A stretch of DNA of 43,915 nucleotides, taken from Candidatus Faecaligallichristensenella faecipullorum (GTDB taxonomy: Bacteria > Bacillota > Clostridia > Christensenellales > Aristaeellaceae). The stretch is taken from NCBI GenBank assembly GCA_018716505.1, contig DVJW01000178.1, forward strand, positions 1 through 43,915, written 5' to 3'. Under the pieces are notes generated by a model. The model had not been told where the DNA came from. It did not search any database and was given only the letters and a program-made list of their open reading frames with translations. Positions 24,311 to 33,043 of this stretch are shown here, piece after piece (the first letter of the stretch is position 1; every line of letters starts with the position of its first letter). The translations under genes and the position numbers were made by a program.

Positions 24311-26584
24311 ATGAAGCTATGGTATGACCACGAGGCCCTGGAATGGACCCAGGCGCTGCCCATCGGCAACGGCCACACGGGCGCCATGTGTTACGGTGGG
24401 GCGGGGGGACGGTTTGATCTTTCCGAATGCACCTGCTGGACGGGCTGCGCCCAGAGCAAGCCCTTTAAGGAGGGCGCCGCCCAGGCCATGAGCCAGGCGC
24501 GGGAAAAGCTCATGGAGGGGCGGTATGATGAGGCCGACGCGCTGCTGCAAAACTGCGTGGGCGTAAAGGGCAACTATGGCACCCAGGTGCCCATGGGCAG
24601 GCTGGTGGTGTGCGTGGAGGCTCAGGAGACCGGCTGCAAACGAACGCTGGAATTGGAGGACGGATTGGCGCTGGACGAGTTGGAATTTTCGGGGCAGCGC
24701 GTTCGCCGGGAGAGCTTCCTTTCCAACCCGGACAAGGTCATGGCCGTACGGCTCTGGTCTGAGGAAAAAGCGCCCATGCCCGGGGTATGCCTCTGGCTGG
24801 AGGGCTGGAGCCAGCCCAGCTTCACCCGCTGGAACGAAAAGAGCCGCGCCCTGAAGGCGCAGGGTCGTGCCCTGGAAAACATTCACAGCGACGGCCTGAC
24901 TGGGGTGCAATATTTCATGCACCTGGTCTACGACACCGACGGTCAGGTGAGCTGGAACCGCAGGGGCTTGATTTTGGAGGGGGCCAGCTACCTCACCGTC
25001 TATTTGACCGCGGCCACGGATATGTTTGACCCGCATCCGCAGGAAACCTGCGAGGCGCGGTTGAAAGCGGCCGAAGAACTGGGCTGGCCCGGGCTCAAAG
25101 AACGCCATTTGGCCGACCATCGCGCCGGCATGGACAGTTTTCGGTTTTCCATGCCCGACGGCCGGGCCGAACTGCCCACGGATGAGCGCATCCGGGCCTT
25201 TGCCCGGCACAGCGGCGGAGACGACGGGCTGGTCGCGCTGTTCTTCCAGTATGGCCGCTATCTGATCTTTAACTCCAGCCGCCCGGATTCGCCGCTGCCC
25301 GCCGCGCTGCAGGGGGTATGGAACGACGACCGGGCCTGCCGCATGGAATGGACGGACGATATGCACCTGGATATCAACACCCAGATGAACTATTATCCGG
25401 CGGAAAACACCGGATTGGGCGATTGCGTGCTGCCGCTCTTGCGCTGGATCAAGGATGTGCTGATGCCCAACGGGCAAATAATGGCCCAAGCCCTATACGG
25501 CGCGGAAGGCTGGGGCGCGCACACGGTATCCAATGCCTTCGGATGGGCGGCGCCGGGCTGGGATGTGGATTGGGGCATGGCCGTCAGCTGCGGCGGCTGG
25601 GTGGCCACCCACATTTGGGAGCACTATCTCTACACCCAGGATTTGGACTTCCTGCGGGCATACTATCCGGTTTTATATGAGAGCGCCCGCTTTTTAAAGG
25701 CGCTTTTAAAGCCCGATCCCAAGACCGGGTGGCTGCTCACCGTGCCCTCCTACTCCCCGGAAAACGTCTTCCTTTGGGAGGGAAAGCCCCATACCCTATC
25801 CGCGGGCAGCACCTTTGACATCACCGTGACCCGCACCCTGTTTAAAATCGTTCTGGAGGCCGCCTCGCTTCTGAATTCGGAGGACGAATTCACCCGGGAA
25901 CTGGGCTCAACCCTGGAGAAGCTTCCCCCCTACCGGGTGGGCAAACACGGCCAGCTGATGGAATGGTTTTACGATTTTGACGAGGCCTGTCCCGATCACC
26001 GGCACACCTCGCATCTTCTGTCGCTGCATCCCTTTAACGCCATCGACCCGGCCGAGTCCCCGGCCCTCAAGCAGGCCATCTTAACCACCCTGAAGCGCCG
26101 CCTGGGAGACGACGCCAAGGATATCGTATACGCCAACTGGGCGGGCGCGCTGCTCATCACCTACTTCGCCCGCCTGTTGGACGGTGAGCAGGCCGGAGCC
26201 TTTGTAAAGCCCATGATCGCCTTTTTGAGCCGGGAGAACATGATGATTACCCATCAGGGCCCCACCACCTCCATCACCGGGGGCATTTATGAGCTGGACG
26301 GCAACACCGGCTTCACCGCGGCCGTGGCCGAAATGCTGATGCAGAGCTACGGCGGAATCCTGCGGCTGCTGCCCGCCATTCCCAGGGATTGGAAAACCGG
26401 GCGGGTGGAACATATGCGCGCCTACGGCGGACATCAAGTCTCCCTGGAATGGAACGAGGCCCAGGTGAGCGGAAGCGTTTGGGCCGCATCGGACGGAACG
26501 GTCACGCTGCGCTGCTGCGGAAAGGAGCAGAAGATTTCCGTGAAAAAAGGCGAACGCTATCCGTTCTGTTTCGAACGCAGATAG
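24311..26584 (+). CDS. Glycoside hydrolase family 95 protein (alpha-L-fucosidase/galactosidase type)
   Basis: The 757-residue protein matches GH95 from end to end. The N-terminal beta domain opens with ALPIGNGHTGAMCYGG. The (alpha/alpha)6 barrel contains LDINTQMNYYPAENTGLGDC, WAAPGWDVDWGMAVSCGGWVATHIWEHY and VPSYSPENVF, the last with the Glu equivalent to the general acid. The C-terminal part contains YELDGNTGFTAAVAEMLMQSYGGILRLLPAIP. Known members invert alpha-1,2-fucosyl linkages of host glycans, or alpha-L-galactosides in plant polymers. The first Asn of the N-x-N catalytic pair is Asp here. There is no signal peptide, so it acts inside the cell on imported oligosaccharides. The ATG follows GGGAGGGG. 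No transporter is adjacent. Confidence 0.9.
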   Translation: MKLWYDHEALEWTQALPIGNGHTGAMCYGGAGGRFDLSECTCWTGCAQSKPFKEGAAQAMSQAREKLMEGRYDEADALLQNCVGVKGNYGTQVPMGRLVVCVEAQETGCKRTLELEDGLALDELEFSGQRVRRESFLSNPDKVMAVRLWSEEKAPMPGVCLWLEGWSQPSFTRWNEKSRALKAQGRALENIHSDGLTGVQYFMHLVYDTDGQVSWNRRGLILEGASYLTVYLTAATDMFDPHPQETCEARLKAAEELGWPGLKERHLADHRAGMDSFRFSMPDGRAELPTDERIRAFARHSGGDDGLVALFFQYGRYLIFNSSRPDSPLPAALQGVWNDDRACRMEWTDDMHLDINTQMNYYPAENTGLGDCVLPLLRWIKDVLMPNGQIMAQALYGAEGWGAHTVSNAFGWAAPGWDVDWGMAVSCGGWVATHIWEHYLYTQDLDFLRAYYPVLYESARFLKALLKPDPKTGWLLTVPSYSPENVFLWEGKPHTLSAGSTFDITVTRTLFKIVLEAASLLNSEDEFTRELGSTLEKLPPYRVGKHGQLMEWFYDFDEACPDHRHTSHLLSLHPFNAIDPAESPALKQAILTTLKRRLGDDAKDIVYANWAGALLITYFARLLDGEQAGAFVKPMIAFLSRENMMITHQGPTTSITGGIYELDGNTGFTAAVAEMLMQSYGGILRLLPAIPRDWKTGRVEHMRAYGGHQVSLEWNEAQVSGSVWAASDGTVTLRCCGKEQKISVKKGERYPFCFERR

Positions 26585-26595
26585 CGCCATCAAAA

Positions 26596-26637
26596 AGCCG
26601 CCCGAAGGCATGTCCAAAGCCTCTGAGCGGCTCTTTT
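26596..26637. terminator. Bidirectional terminator between the GH95 and ZIP genes
   Basis: AGCCGC/GCGGCT and inner AGGC/GCCT form a two-part stem, with CTTTTG on the plus strand and TTTTTG on the minus strand. Confidence 0.78.
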
Positions 26638-26646
26638 GTTATGTTT

Positions 26647-27438
26647 TTATCCCAGCGCCACATCCAGGATCATCATCACCACAAAGCCGGCCATCACGCC
26701 CATGGTGCCGATATGCGAATGCTCGCCCAGATGGGCCTCGGGAATGAGCTCCTCCACCACCACATACAGCATGGAACCCGCGGCAAAGGACAACAGCCAG
26801 GGCATCCAAGGGGTGATGCTATCCGCGATCAGCACCACCAGGATTCCAAATATGGGTTCCACAATGGCGGAAAGGCTTCCGTACACAAACGATCGAAGGG
26901 AGGAAAAGTCCTCCTGACGCAGGGGCAGAGAGATGGCCGCGCCCTCGGGAAAATTCTGAAGGCCGATGCCCAAAGCCAGCGCCAGGGCCGCGGCGTTAAA
27001 CGCGCCGTCCGTGTGCTGAGCCGCCCGGGCAAAGGACAGGCCCACCGCCATGCCCTCGGGGATATTGTGCAGCGTCACGGCCAGCACCAAAAGGGTGGTC
27101 CGCCGAAAGGAGGCGGGCAAGCCCTCCGATTGGAGCGCGTCCACATGCAAATGGGGCAGCAAACTATCCATGAGCATCAAAAAGGCCACGCCCAGCGCCA
27201 TGCCTCCGGCCGCCGGAACCCATCCGGCCTGGCCGTTCGCCGAGGCCTCCTCTATGGCCGGCACCAACAGGCTCCAAACCGCGGCCGCAATCATCACCCC
27301 GGCCGCAAAGCCCAGCATAATCCGTTGAACCTTGGGATTCATGCGCGACTTAAAGAAAAAGACCATGGCCGAGCCCAGGCTGGTCATCAGAAAGGTAAAT
27401 CCCGTGCCCACGGCTGCCCACAAAATCGCCCCGTCCAT
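26647..27438 (-). CDS. ZIP-family divalent metal transporter
   Basis: The 263-residue membrane protein has eight predicted helices. It has the ZIP helix IV motif LHNIPEGMAVGLSFA, with His, Asn and Glu metal ligands, and the helix V motif LQNFPEGAAISLPL. It resembles the ZupT/GufA branch, which imports zinc and other divalent cations without ATP. A variable loop containing LPHLHVDAL lies between helices III and IV. The ATG (27436-27438) follows GGCGGGTG. It is monocistronic, convergent with GH95. Confidence 0.94.
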   Translation of the reverse strand: MDGAILWAAVGTGFTFLMTSLGSAMVFFFKSRMNPKVQRIMLGFAAGVMIAAAVWSLLVPAIEEASANGQAGWVPAAGGMALGVAFLMLMDSLLPHLHVDALQSEGLPASFRRTTLLVLAVTLHNIPEGMAVGLSFARAAQHTDGAFNAAALALALGIGLQNFPEGAAISLPLRQEDFSSLRSFVYGSLSAIVEPIFGILVVLIADSITPWMPWLLSFAAGSMLYVVVEELIPEAHLGEHSHIGTMGVMAGFVVMMILDVALG

Positions 27439-27510
27439 GCTTTCACCCGCCTTTGTATTATTTCTACTTACATTATACCCTGATTAAGCCGCGCTGAATC
27501 CTCCAACATC

Positions 27511-27545
27511 AAAAAGTCCGCCCCGCCATAGAGGCGAAAGCGGAC
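27511..27545 (-). terminator. Terminator of the SSB-like gene
   Basis: On the minus strand, GTCCGC pairs with GCGGAC and inner CGCC with GGCG, followed by TTTTTG. Confidence 0.82.
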
Positions 27546-27564
27546 AGTAAAGGCGGACATTTCC

Positions 27565-28245
27565 TCAGGACAGCCGGCTCATGGGCGCGTTTTCCACCGG
27601 AACACCCATTCCGGCGATTTCCGCGGCCGCGGGCATCTGGCTATCGGCTTCCAGGGTAAAGGCCGAGACCTCGAAGGCGTTTCGGGAAATATATTCGCCG
27701 TTTTCCAACAGCTTTTGATATTCCCGGGATTGAAGCCTTCCGGTGATGCGCAGCCTATCCCCCACCTTAAACCGGGCGGCGTATTGGGCGTTGCGCCCCC
27801 AGGCGATGCAGGGAATATAATCCGATTTGCCGAAGGCCCGGTTGACCGCCAGCATCAAATCACAGATTTCCCTTCCGAAGGGGGTGGAGCGATACACCGG
27901 CGGCTTGCAAATGGAGCCGGCCAGTTCGACCCGATTCAGGGTATCGTTCTCCGCGCCCGCGGAAACATGCTGGGCAAACAGCGTGACCATCAGCCGGCCC
28001 GCGCCCTCAACCACCTTGTTGTACGAGCGCACCTGGCCCTGTACGGACAGCAGGGCATCCTGCGGCCATTCGGCCCCGGTGATCAGCTTGCCCGGCAGGG
28101 TAACCGGCAGCCGGTCCACCGTGCCGGACAGGCGCTTCACCAGCAGGATACCCGAATAAAAGGGTTCGTTCATCACTTCGTGGCTCAACTCCACCGCTTT
28201 TTCCAGACGGCCTGCCGCCACCATGCGGTTATTGGGATTTTCCAT
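27565..28245 (-). CDS. Two-part single-stranded DNA-binding protein (SSB-like)
   Basis: The 226-residue protein is longer than ordinary SSB. The second half (about 108-205) is an SSB OB fold: LNRVELAGSICKPPVYRSTP, DLMLAVNRAFGKSDYIPCIAWG, FKVGDRLRITGRLQSREYQK. The first half (about 15-100) looks like a second, diverged OB-type domain (PFYSGILLVKRLSGTVDRLPVTLP, LLSVQGQVRSYN). The C-terminus ends PMSRLS and lacks the acidic DDDIPF-type tip through which SSB recruits partner proteins. It is therefore probably an accessory SSB paralogue rather than the replication SSB; similar proteins occur in Clostridia. The ATG follows AAGGAG. It is monocistronic with a terminator downstream and a palindrome upstream. 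Confidence 0.88.
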   Translation of the reverse strand: MENPNNRMVAAGRLEKAVELSHEVMNEPFYSGILLVKRLSGTVDRLPVTLPGKLITGAEWPQDALLSVQGQVRSYNKVVEGAGRLMVTLFAQHVSAGAENDTLNRVELAGSICKPPVYRSTPFGREICDLMLAVNRAFGKSDYIPCIAWGRNAQYAARFKVGDRLRITGRLQSREYQKLLENGEYISRNAFEVSAFTLEADSQMPAAAEIAGMGVPVENAPMSRLS

Positions 28246-28291
28246 CGTATCACTCCTTGCTTCAATGTTGGCAAGAGGTCTTTTTGCCTCG

Positions 28292-28307
28292 CATACATAG
28301 ATGTATG
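28292..28307. promoter_or_regulatory. Palindrome upstream of the SSB-like gene
   Basis: CATACATAGATGTATG has 7-base perfect arms around two central bases, about 47 bases before the SSB-like start. It could be an operator or a leader hairpin. A fair -35 (TTGAAT) lies further upstream, but no matching -10 is convincing. Confidence 0.4.
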
Positions 28308-28413
28308 TAAGGTTCCGATGGGATATTCAAAAAACCGTTCGACGCGATTTGCATGATCCGGCGCGCGGCGCCCCAATATGGCCCGCAATTTGTCGAATTC
28401 CGGCCTGGAGCCT

Positions 28414-28452
28414 TAAAAAACCGTCCGAACGGAAGAATCCGCGCGAACGGTT
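28414..28452 (-). terminator. Terminator of the topoisomerase operon
   Basis: On the minus strand, AACCGT pairs with ACGGTT, with an inner CGG/CCG, followed by a run of T residues, just past the A-subunit stop. Confidence 0.82.
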
Positions 28453-28466
28453 ATGGGCGCCGGCTC

Positions 28467-30899
28467 TTAAACTTTTGTGATTTCCTCCACGCAATCGCCC
28501 GATTGCACCACCACATGGGGCAATCCACGCCCACTCTTGAGCTCGATCTTGACCTCGTTTGTATTTTTCAAAATCACGTCCCCGCTCTTCAGATAGACCT
28601 CAAAATCAAAGGGTTCTCTGACCATGAGTCCGCCCACCAGGCGGGTTCCGTTGACCTTATTTTTTAAGAAAGTAAAGCATCTGGCGCCCTTTCCGGTGCG
28701 GGCCTGGAGATCAAAATCCACCAACAGGCAGCGCTTGGCGTAGCCGGTTTCGCTCATGAGCAGGATTTCGCCCTCGGAATCGTCCAGCGCCGCGCACAAA
28801 ATCCGGTCGTCCTTGGCCAAGGTCATGCCCTTGACCCCCGCGGTGGTTCGCCCGGTTTCGGGCACCTCGCCCAGGGCAAAGTGGATAGCCATGCCCTTTT
28901 CGCTCACCAACAGCAATTGGGCCTGGTTCCCGATGCGCAGCACCTGGATCAGTTCGTCCTCGCCCTTGAGGTTGATGGCCGCGAACTTGGCCTTGCGCAC
29001 CGAATAATCGCTCAAAAGCGAGCGCTTGACCATGCCTCCCCGGGTGATGAACAGCAGCGAACCGGCCTCGTCCTTGCTTTCCAGGCAGAACACCGAGACC
29101 ACCCGCTCGCCATCCTCCAGCCCGGGCAGGATACCGCCCAGGGCCAGCCCGCGATCCTTGGGGCGGCATTCCGGAATTTGATCCACCACAACCGGATAGC
29201 AGTTGCCCTTATCGGTAAAGAACAACAGCCTATGGTCGGTCAGGGTATAGAACAGCGCCCGGGGCCTGACCGCATCCTCAGAGGCGGACTTTTCGTAGTT
29301 TTTGGGGGTCAACCGCCTCAGGAAGCCGTTGCGGGTCAGGGCCACCACCGTCTCCTCGGCCACCGGAGCCTCCTCCTCGATGACGATTTGGCCCACCTTC
29401 TGGGTGCTCAAGGCGGTGCGGCGCTCATCCTGATACCGATCCCGAACCTCCAACAGTTCCTTTTTGATCAAAGCCAGCAGCTTCTTTTCGCTCTTTAAGA
29501 TGGCCGTCAGCTTGTCGATGAGCTGTCTGAGCTTTTTATACTCCTCCCGAAGGGTCAAAATTTCCAGGTTGGTCAACCGCTGCAGCCTCATATCCAGGAT
29601 GGCCTGGGCCTGGACGTCGGTCAGGTCAAACCGCTCCATCAAGGCGGATTTGGCCTCTTTCGGGTTCTTGCTGGACCGAATCAGGCGAATAACCTCGTCC
29701 AGATTGTCCACCGCAATAATCAGGCCCTCCAGAATATGGGCGCGCGCCTTGGCCTGTTCCAGTTCAAAGCGGGTGCGGCGGCTCACCACGTCCTTCTGAT
29801 GGCGGATATAATGGCCGATCACCGCCTTGAGCCCCATCTGAACCGGCTTGCCCCCGGCGATGGCCACCATGTTGACCCCGAAGGTGGTCTGCAGATCCGA
29901 ATACTTATAGAGATAGTTAAGCACCTTTTCCGGGTCGGCATCGCGCCGAAGTTCGATCACCGCGCGCATGCCGGTGCGGTCGGACTCGTCGCGGATATCG
30001 TAGATGCCCGAGAGCACGCCCTTCTTTTCCTCGCTCAGGCGCAGAATCTTTTCCAGCAGCGCGGCCTTGTTGACCTGATAGGGCATTTCGGTGATCACCA
30101 AAAGCTTGCGGCCGGACGGACCATCCTCGATATCCACCTTGGCCCGTATGAGCAGCTTGCCCCGTCCGGTTTCATAGGCGTTTTTCAGCTCGCTGTCGGC
30201 CAGGAGCACCCCACCGGTGGGAAAATCCGGGGCCGGGATATACTCCATGAGTTGCTCGGTGGTGATCTCCGGGTTGTCGATCTGGGCCACCACCCCGCCG
30301 ATCACCTCGCCCAGATTGTGGGGCGGGATGTTGGTGGCCAGGCCCACCGCAATGCCCGAGGCCCCGTTGACCAACAAATTGGGGAAGCGCCCGGGCAACA
30401 CGTCGGGCTCCCTTTGGGTATCGTCGAAATTCAGGTGGAAGTTCACCGTGTCCTTCTCGATATCCCGCAAAAGCTCCAGGGCCAGCGGGGTCATGCGCGC
30501 CTCGGTGTACCGCATGGCCGCCGGGCTGTCCCCGTCGATGGAACCGAAGTTGCCGTGACCGTCCACCAGTATGCCGCGCATCACGAAATCCTGCGCCATG
30601 CGCGCCAGGGCGTCGTACACCGAGATATCGCCATGGGGATGGAATTTACCCAGGCAGTCGCCCACAATGCGGGCGCATTTGCGGTGGGGCTTATCCGGGG
30701 TAATGCCCAATTCGTGCATGGTATAGAGAATGCGCCGCTGAACCGGCTTCAATCCGTCCTCCACCCGGGGCAGCGCCCGCTCCAGAATTACATATTCCGA
30801 ATAGGGCAGCATGGAATTGTGCATGACCTCCTCCATGGGCGCCTGCACAATCACCTCGTTGCGCGGGGGCATGGGCGGCTGCTTTTTCCTTCCCGCCAT
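28467..30899 (-). CDS. parC: Type IIA DNA topoisomerase subunit A, topoisomerase IV (ParC)-like
   Basis: This is the DNA-cleaving subunit. The 810-residue protein has the winged-helix and tower domains with the catalytic Tyr in SPAAMRYTEARMT (about residue 128), GRFPNLLVNGASGIAVGLATNIPPHNL, the quinolone-region segment HPHGDISVYDALARMAQDF, and a beta-pinwheel C-terminal domain from about 500. In gyrase the first pinwheel blade carries the GyrA box (QRRGGRG-like) needed for supercoiling. At that position this protein has NYEKSASEDAVRPRAL, so the box is absent, favouring a topoisomerase IV-like decatenase over gyrase. The start overlaps the B-subunit stop by one base (TGATG). Many such Clostridial genes are simply annotated gyrA, so that name remains possible. 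Confidence 0.9.
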   Translation of the reverse strand: MAGRKKQPPMPPRNEVIVQAPMEEVMHNSMLPYSEYVILERALPRVEDGLKPVQRRILYTMHELGITPDKPHRKCARIVGDCLGKFHPHGDISVYDALARMAQDFVMRGILVDGHGNFGSIDGDSPAAMRYTEARMTPLALELLRDIEKDTVNFHLNFDDTQREPDVLPGRFPNLLVNGASGIAVGLATNIPPHNLGEVIGGVVAQIDNPEITTEQLMEYIPAPDFPTGGVLLADSELKNAYETGRGKLLIRAKVDIEDGPSGRKLLVITEMPYQVNKAALLEKILRLSEEKKGVLSGIYDIRDESDRTGMRAVIELRRDADPEKVLNYLYKYSDLQTTFGVNMVAIAGGKPVQMGLKAVIGHYIRHQKDVVSRRTRFELEQAKARAHILEGLIIAVDNLDEVIRLIRSSKNPKEAKSALMERFDLTDVQAQAILDMRLQRLTNLEILTLREEYKKLRQLIDKLTAILKSEKKLLALIKKELLEVRDRYQDERRTALSTQKVGQIVIEEEAPVAEETVVALTRNGFLRRLTPKNYEKSASEDAVRPRALFYTLTDHRLLFFTDKGNCYPVVVDQIPECRPKDRGLALGGILPGLEDGERVVSVFCLESKDEAGSLLFITRGGMVKRSLLSDYSVRKAKFAAINLKGEDELIQVLRIGNQAQLLLVSEKGMAIHFALGEVPETGRTTAGVKGMTLAKDDRILCAALDDSEGEILLMSETGYAKRCLLVDFDLQARTGKGARCFTFLKNKVNGTRLVGGLMVREPFDFEVYLKSGDVILKNTNEVKIELKSGRGLPHVVVQSGDCVEEITKV

Positions 30900-32883
30900 C
30901 AGACGGTCACCTCCTTACGCGCGTTCTCCACTTCCACCCGGTCCATAAAATGATCTTCCCGGTTGAAATTGGCGTGGGCGCTGATGTATTCCTTTCTGGG
31001 CTCCACCTTATCGCCCATGAGCACGGTGACCATGCGCTCGGCCTCGGCCGCGTCCTCAATGGTCACTTGCATCAGCTTTCGGTTGGCCGGGTTCATGGTG
31101 GTATCCCAAAGCTGTTCCGGATTCATCTCGCCCAGGCCCTTATAGCGCTGGATGGTATATCCCCGGCCCAGCTGGCGGGTGGCCTGGGCAAGCTCCTTGT
31201 CGTCGTAGCAATAGATATGCTTTTCGCCCTTGGCGGCCCGGTACAGGGGCGGCATGCCGATATACACATGGCCATCGGTGACCAGTTCGCGCATATAGCG
31301 GTAAAAGAAGGTCAACAGGATGGCCCGGATGTGGGCGCCGTCCTGGTCGGCGTCCGACAGGATGATGACCTTGTCATACTTCAGGCTTTCCAGAGCAAAA
31401 TCCTCGCCAATGCCGGTGCCCAGGGCGGTGATGATGGAGCGGAACTCCTCGTTGGCCAGCACCTGATCCAGCCGCTTTTTTTCCACATTGAGGGGCTTGC
31501 CCCGAAGGGGCAAAATGGCCTGAAACCTGCGGTCGCGGCCCTGTTTGGCGCTTCCGCCGGCCGAATCGCCCTCCACGATAAACAGCTCGTTCTCCTTGGC
31601 GTTGCGCCCGGTGCAGCTGGACAATTTACCCACCAAGGGCGCGGCCTCCAGCTGGTTTTTCTGGCGCGCCACATCCCGGGCCTTGCGCGCGGCCTCCCGC
31701 ACCTTGGCGGCCTGCACCGCCTTTTCCACGATGCGCTGGGCGATCTCCTGATTCTTTAAATCATCCAGATACAGGGACAGCTGTTCGGTGACAATCGCCT
31801 CCACCACCGGACGCACCTCGGTGTTGCCCAGCCTGCCCTTGGTTTGGCCCTCGAATTGGGGCTGGCGCACCCCGGCCGCGATGATGGCGGTCATGCCTTC
31901 GCGGAAATCGTCGCCGGAGAGATTGTTGTCCTTCTCTTTGAGCGCGCCCACCCGCCGGGCATAGTCGTTGAACACCTTGGTCAGGGCGGCCTTAAAGCCG
32001 GTTTCATGGGTGCCGCCCTCGGCTGTTGGAATATTGTTGACAAAGGAAAAGATGTTTTCGGTATAGCTGTCGGTATATTGGATGGCCACCCGAACCATGG
32101 TATCATCCCGCCTGCCCTCAAACAGTATGGGCTCGCCAATGGTGTTTTTGTCGTTATTCAAATACTCCAAAAAATCCTTGAGCCCCCGGGCATAGCGGTA
32201 TTCCCGCACCCGGGCCTCGGGATCCTTGACCCGCTCGTCGGTGAACACGAACTGCACCCCGGCGTTTAAATAGGCCAGTTCCCGGAGCCTGCGCGCCACG
32301 GTCTCCCCATTGAACTCCACGGTATCGAACACCGCCGGGTCGGGCAAAAAACAGACCTGGGTGCCGGTGCGCCGGGTATTGCCCACCTTTTCCAGCGGGG
32401 CCACCGGGCGGCCGGCCACGATTTTGCCCTTTTGCTCATCGTATTCGCTTTTATATTCCTGGCGGTAATGGGCGTAATCCTGATACACGTCCACAGTCAG
32501 CCACTTGCTGAGGGCGTTGACCACCGAAGCGCCCACCCCGTGCAGGCCGCCGGAATAACTATAGTTTTTGTTATTGAATTTTCCGCCCGCGTGCAGCTGG
32601 GTATACACCACCTCCACCGCCGAGACGCCCAATTGGGGGTGGATGCCCACCGGAATGCCCCGGCCGTTATCGGTACCTCGCAGCTGCCGTCCTTTTTTAG
32701 GGTGACGGTGATTTTATCCGCGAAGCCGTTGGCCGCCTCGTCGATGGCATTGTCCACGATTTCCCATATCAAATGATGCAGCCCGCGCGATCCGGTGGAG
32801 CCGATATACATGCCCGGACGCATGCGCACCGCGTCCAGCCCCTCCAGAATTTGAATATCGCTGGCCTGATAACTCTTTGCCAT
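30899..32883 (-). CDS. parE: Type IIA DNA topoisomerase subunit B (ParE/GyrB-like), interrupted by a one-base frameshift
   Basis: This is the ATPase subunit. Reading starts at the ATG (32881-32883), preceded by GGAGGG, with [18 protein letters not shown] and [10 protein letters not shown] (catalytic Glu and Mg-binding Asn). After KKDGSCEV (codon 70, 32674-32676) the frame is lost. The next conserved block, [13 protein letters not shown], is in the -1 frame and continues uninterrupted to the stop. The downstream part has [15 protein letters not shown], the TOPRIM motifs [14 protein letters not shown] and [11 protein letters not shown], and the C-terminal [14 protein letters not shown]. All conserved blocks are intact, so the cause is one missing base near 32672-32676, either real or a sequencing error. 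A slippery A_AAA_AAG heptamer (32692-32698) lies upstream in the right register. Full length would be about 660 residues. Confidence 0.88.
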
Positions 32884-32922
32884 GTCGTCCCTCCATATGG
32901 TCATGGGTTTACACAGAAGATT

Positions 32923-32928
32923 ATTATA
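32923..32928 (-). promoter_or_regulatory. Extended -10 promoter of the topoisomerase operon
   Basis: On the minus strand TGGTATAAT forms an extended -10 (TGnTATAAT), with TATAAT at 32923-32928, 39 bases before the start codon. The -35 is weak. Confidence 0.7.
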
Positions 32929-32953
32929 CCATTCTTCGGTAAATTTATAAAGT

Positions 32954-33002
32954 AGGGGGAAATGACGCCCCCTTGACATTCCGGCCATGGCTGATGTATG
33001 AT
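32954..33002 (+). promoter_or_regulatory. Promoter of the Qnr-like gene with an overlapping inverted repeat
   Basis: TTGACA (32973-32978) and TATGAT (32997-33002) are 18 bases apart. Just upstream, AGGGGG (32954-32959) and CCCCCT (32968-32973) form inverted arms with an 8-base spacer that touch the -35. They also lie between the two divergent promoters, so a regulator bound here could affect both. Confidence 0.7.
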
Positions 33003-33043
33003 ACTCCAATCAACATCGCTGCGTTTCGGGGGGAGGTCGTATC

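Noticed and set aside
28185-28388. Minus-strand frame of 67 codons overlapping the SSB-like start
   Set aside because: No family similarity or ribosome binding site, and it runs through the likely SSB-like promoter region.
29736-30953. Plus-strand frame of 405 codons opposite the topoisomerase A subunit
   Set aside because: Shadow; the minus-strand frame has all topoisomerase motifs.
30899-32650. Topoisomerase B subunit as a separate complete gene starting at 32650
   Set aside because: The first codon is the Val of IPVGIHP in the middle of the ATP-binding domain. There is no ribosome binding site, and the missing N-terminus is present just upstream in another frame.
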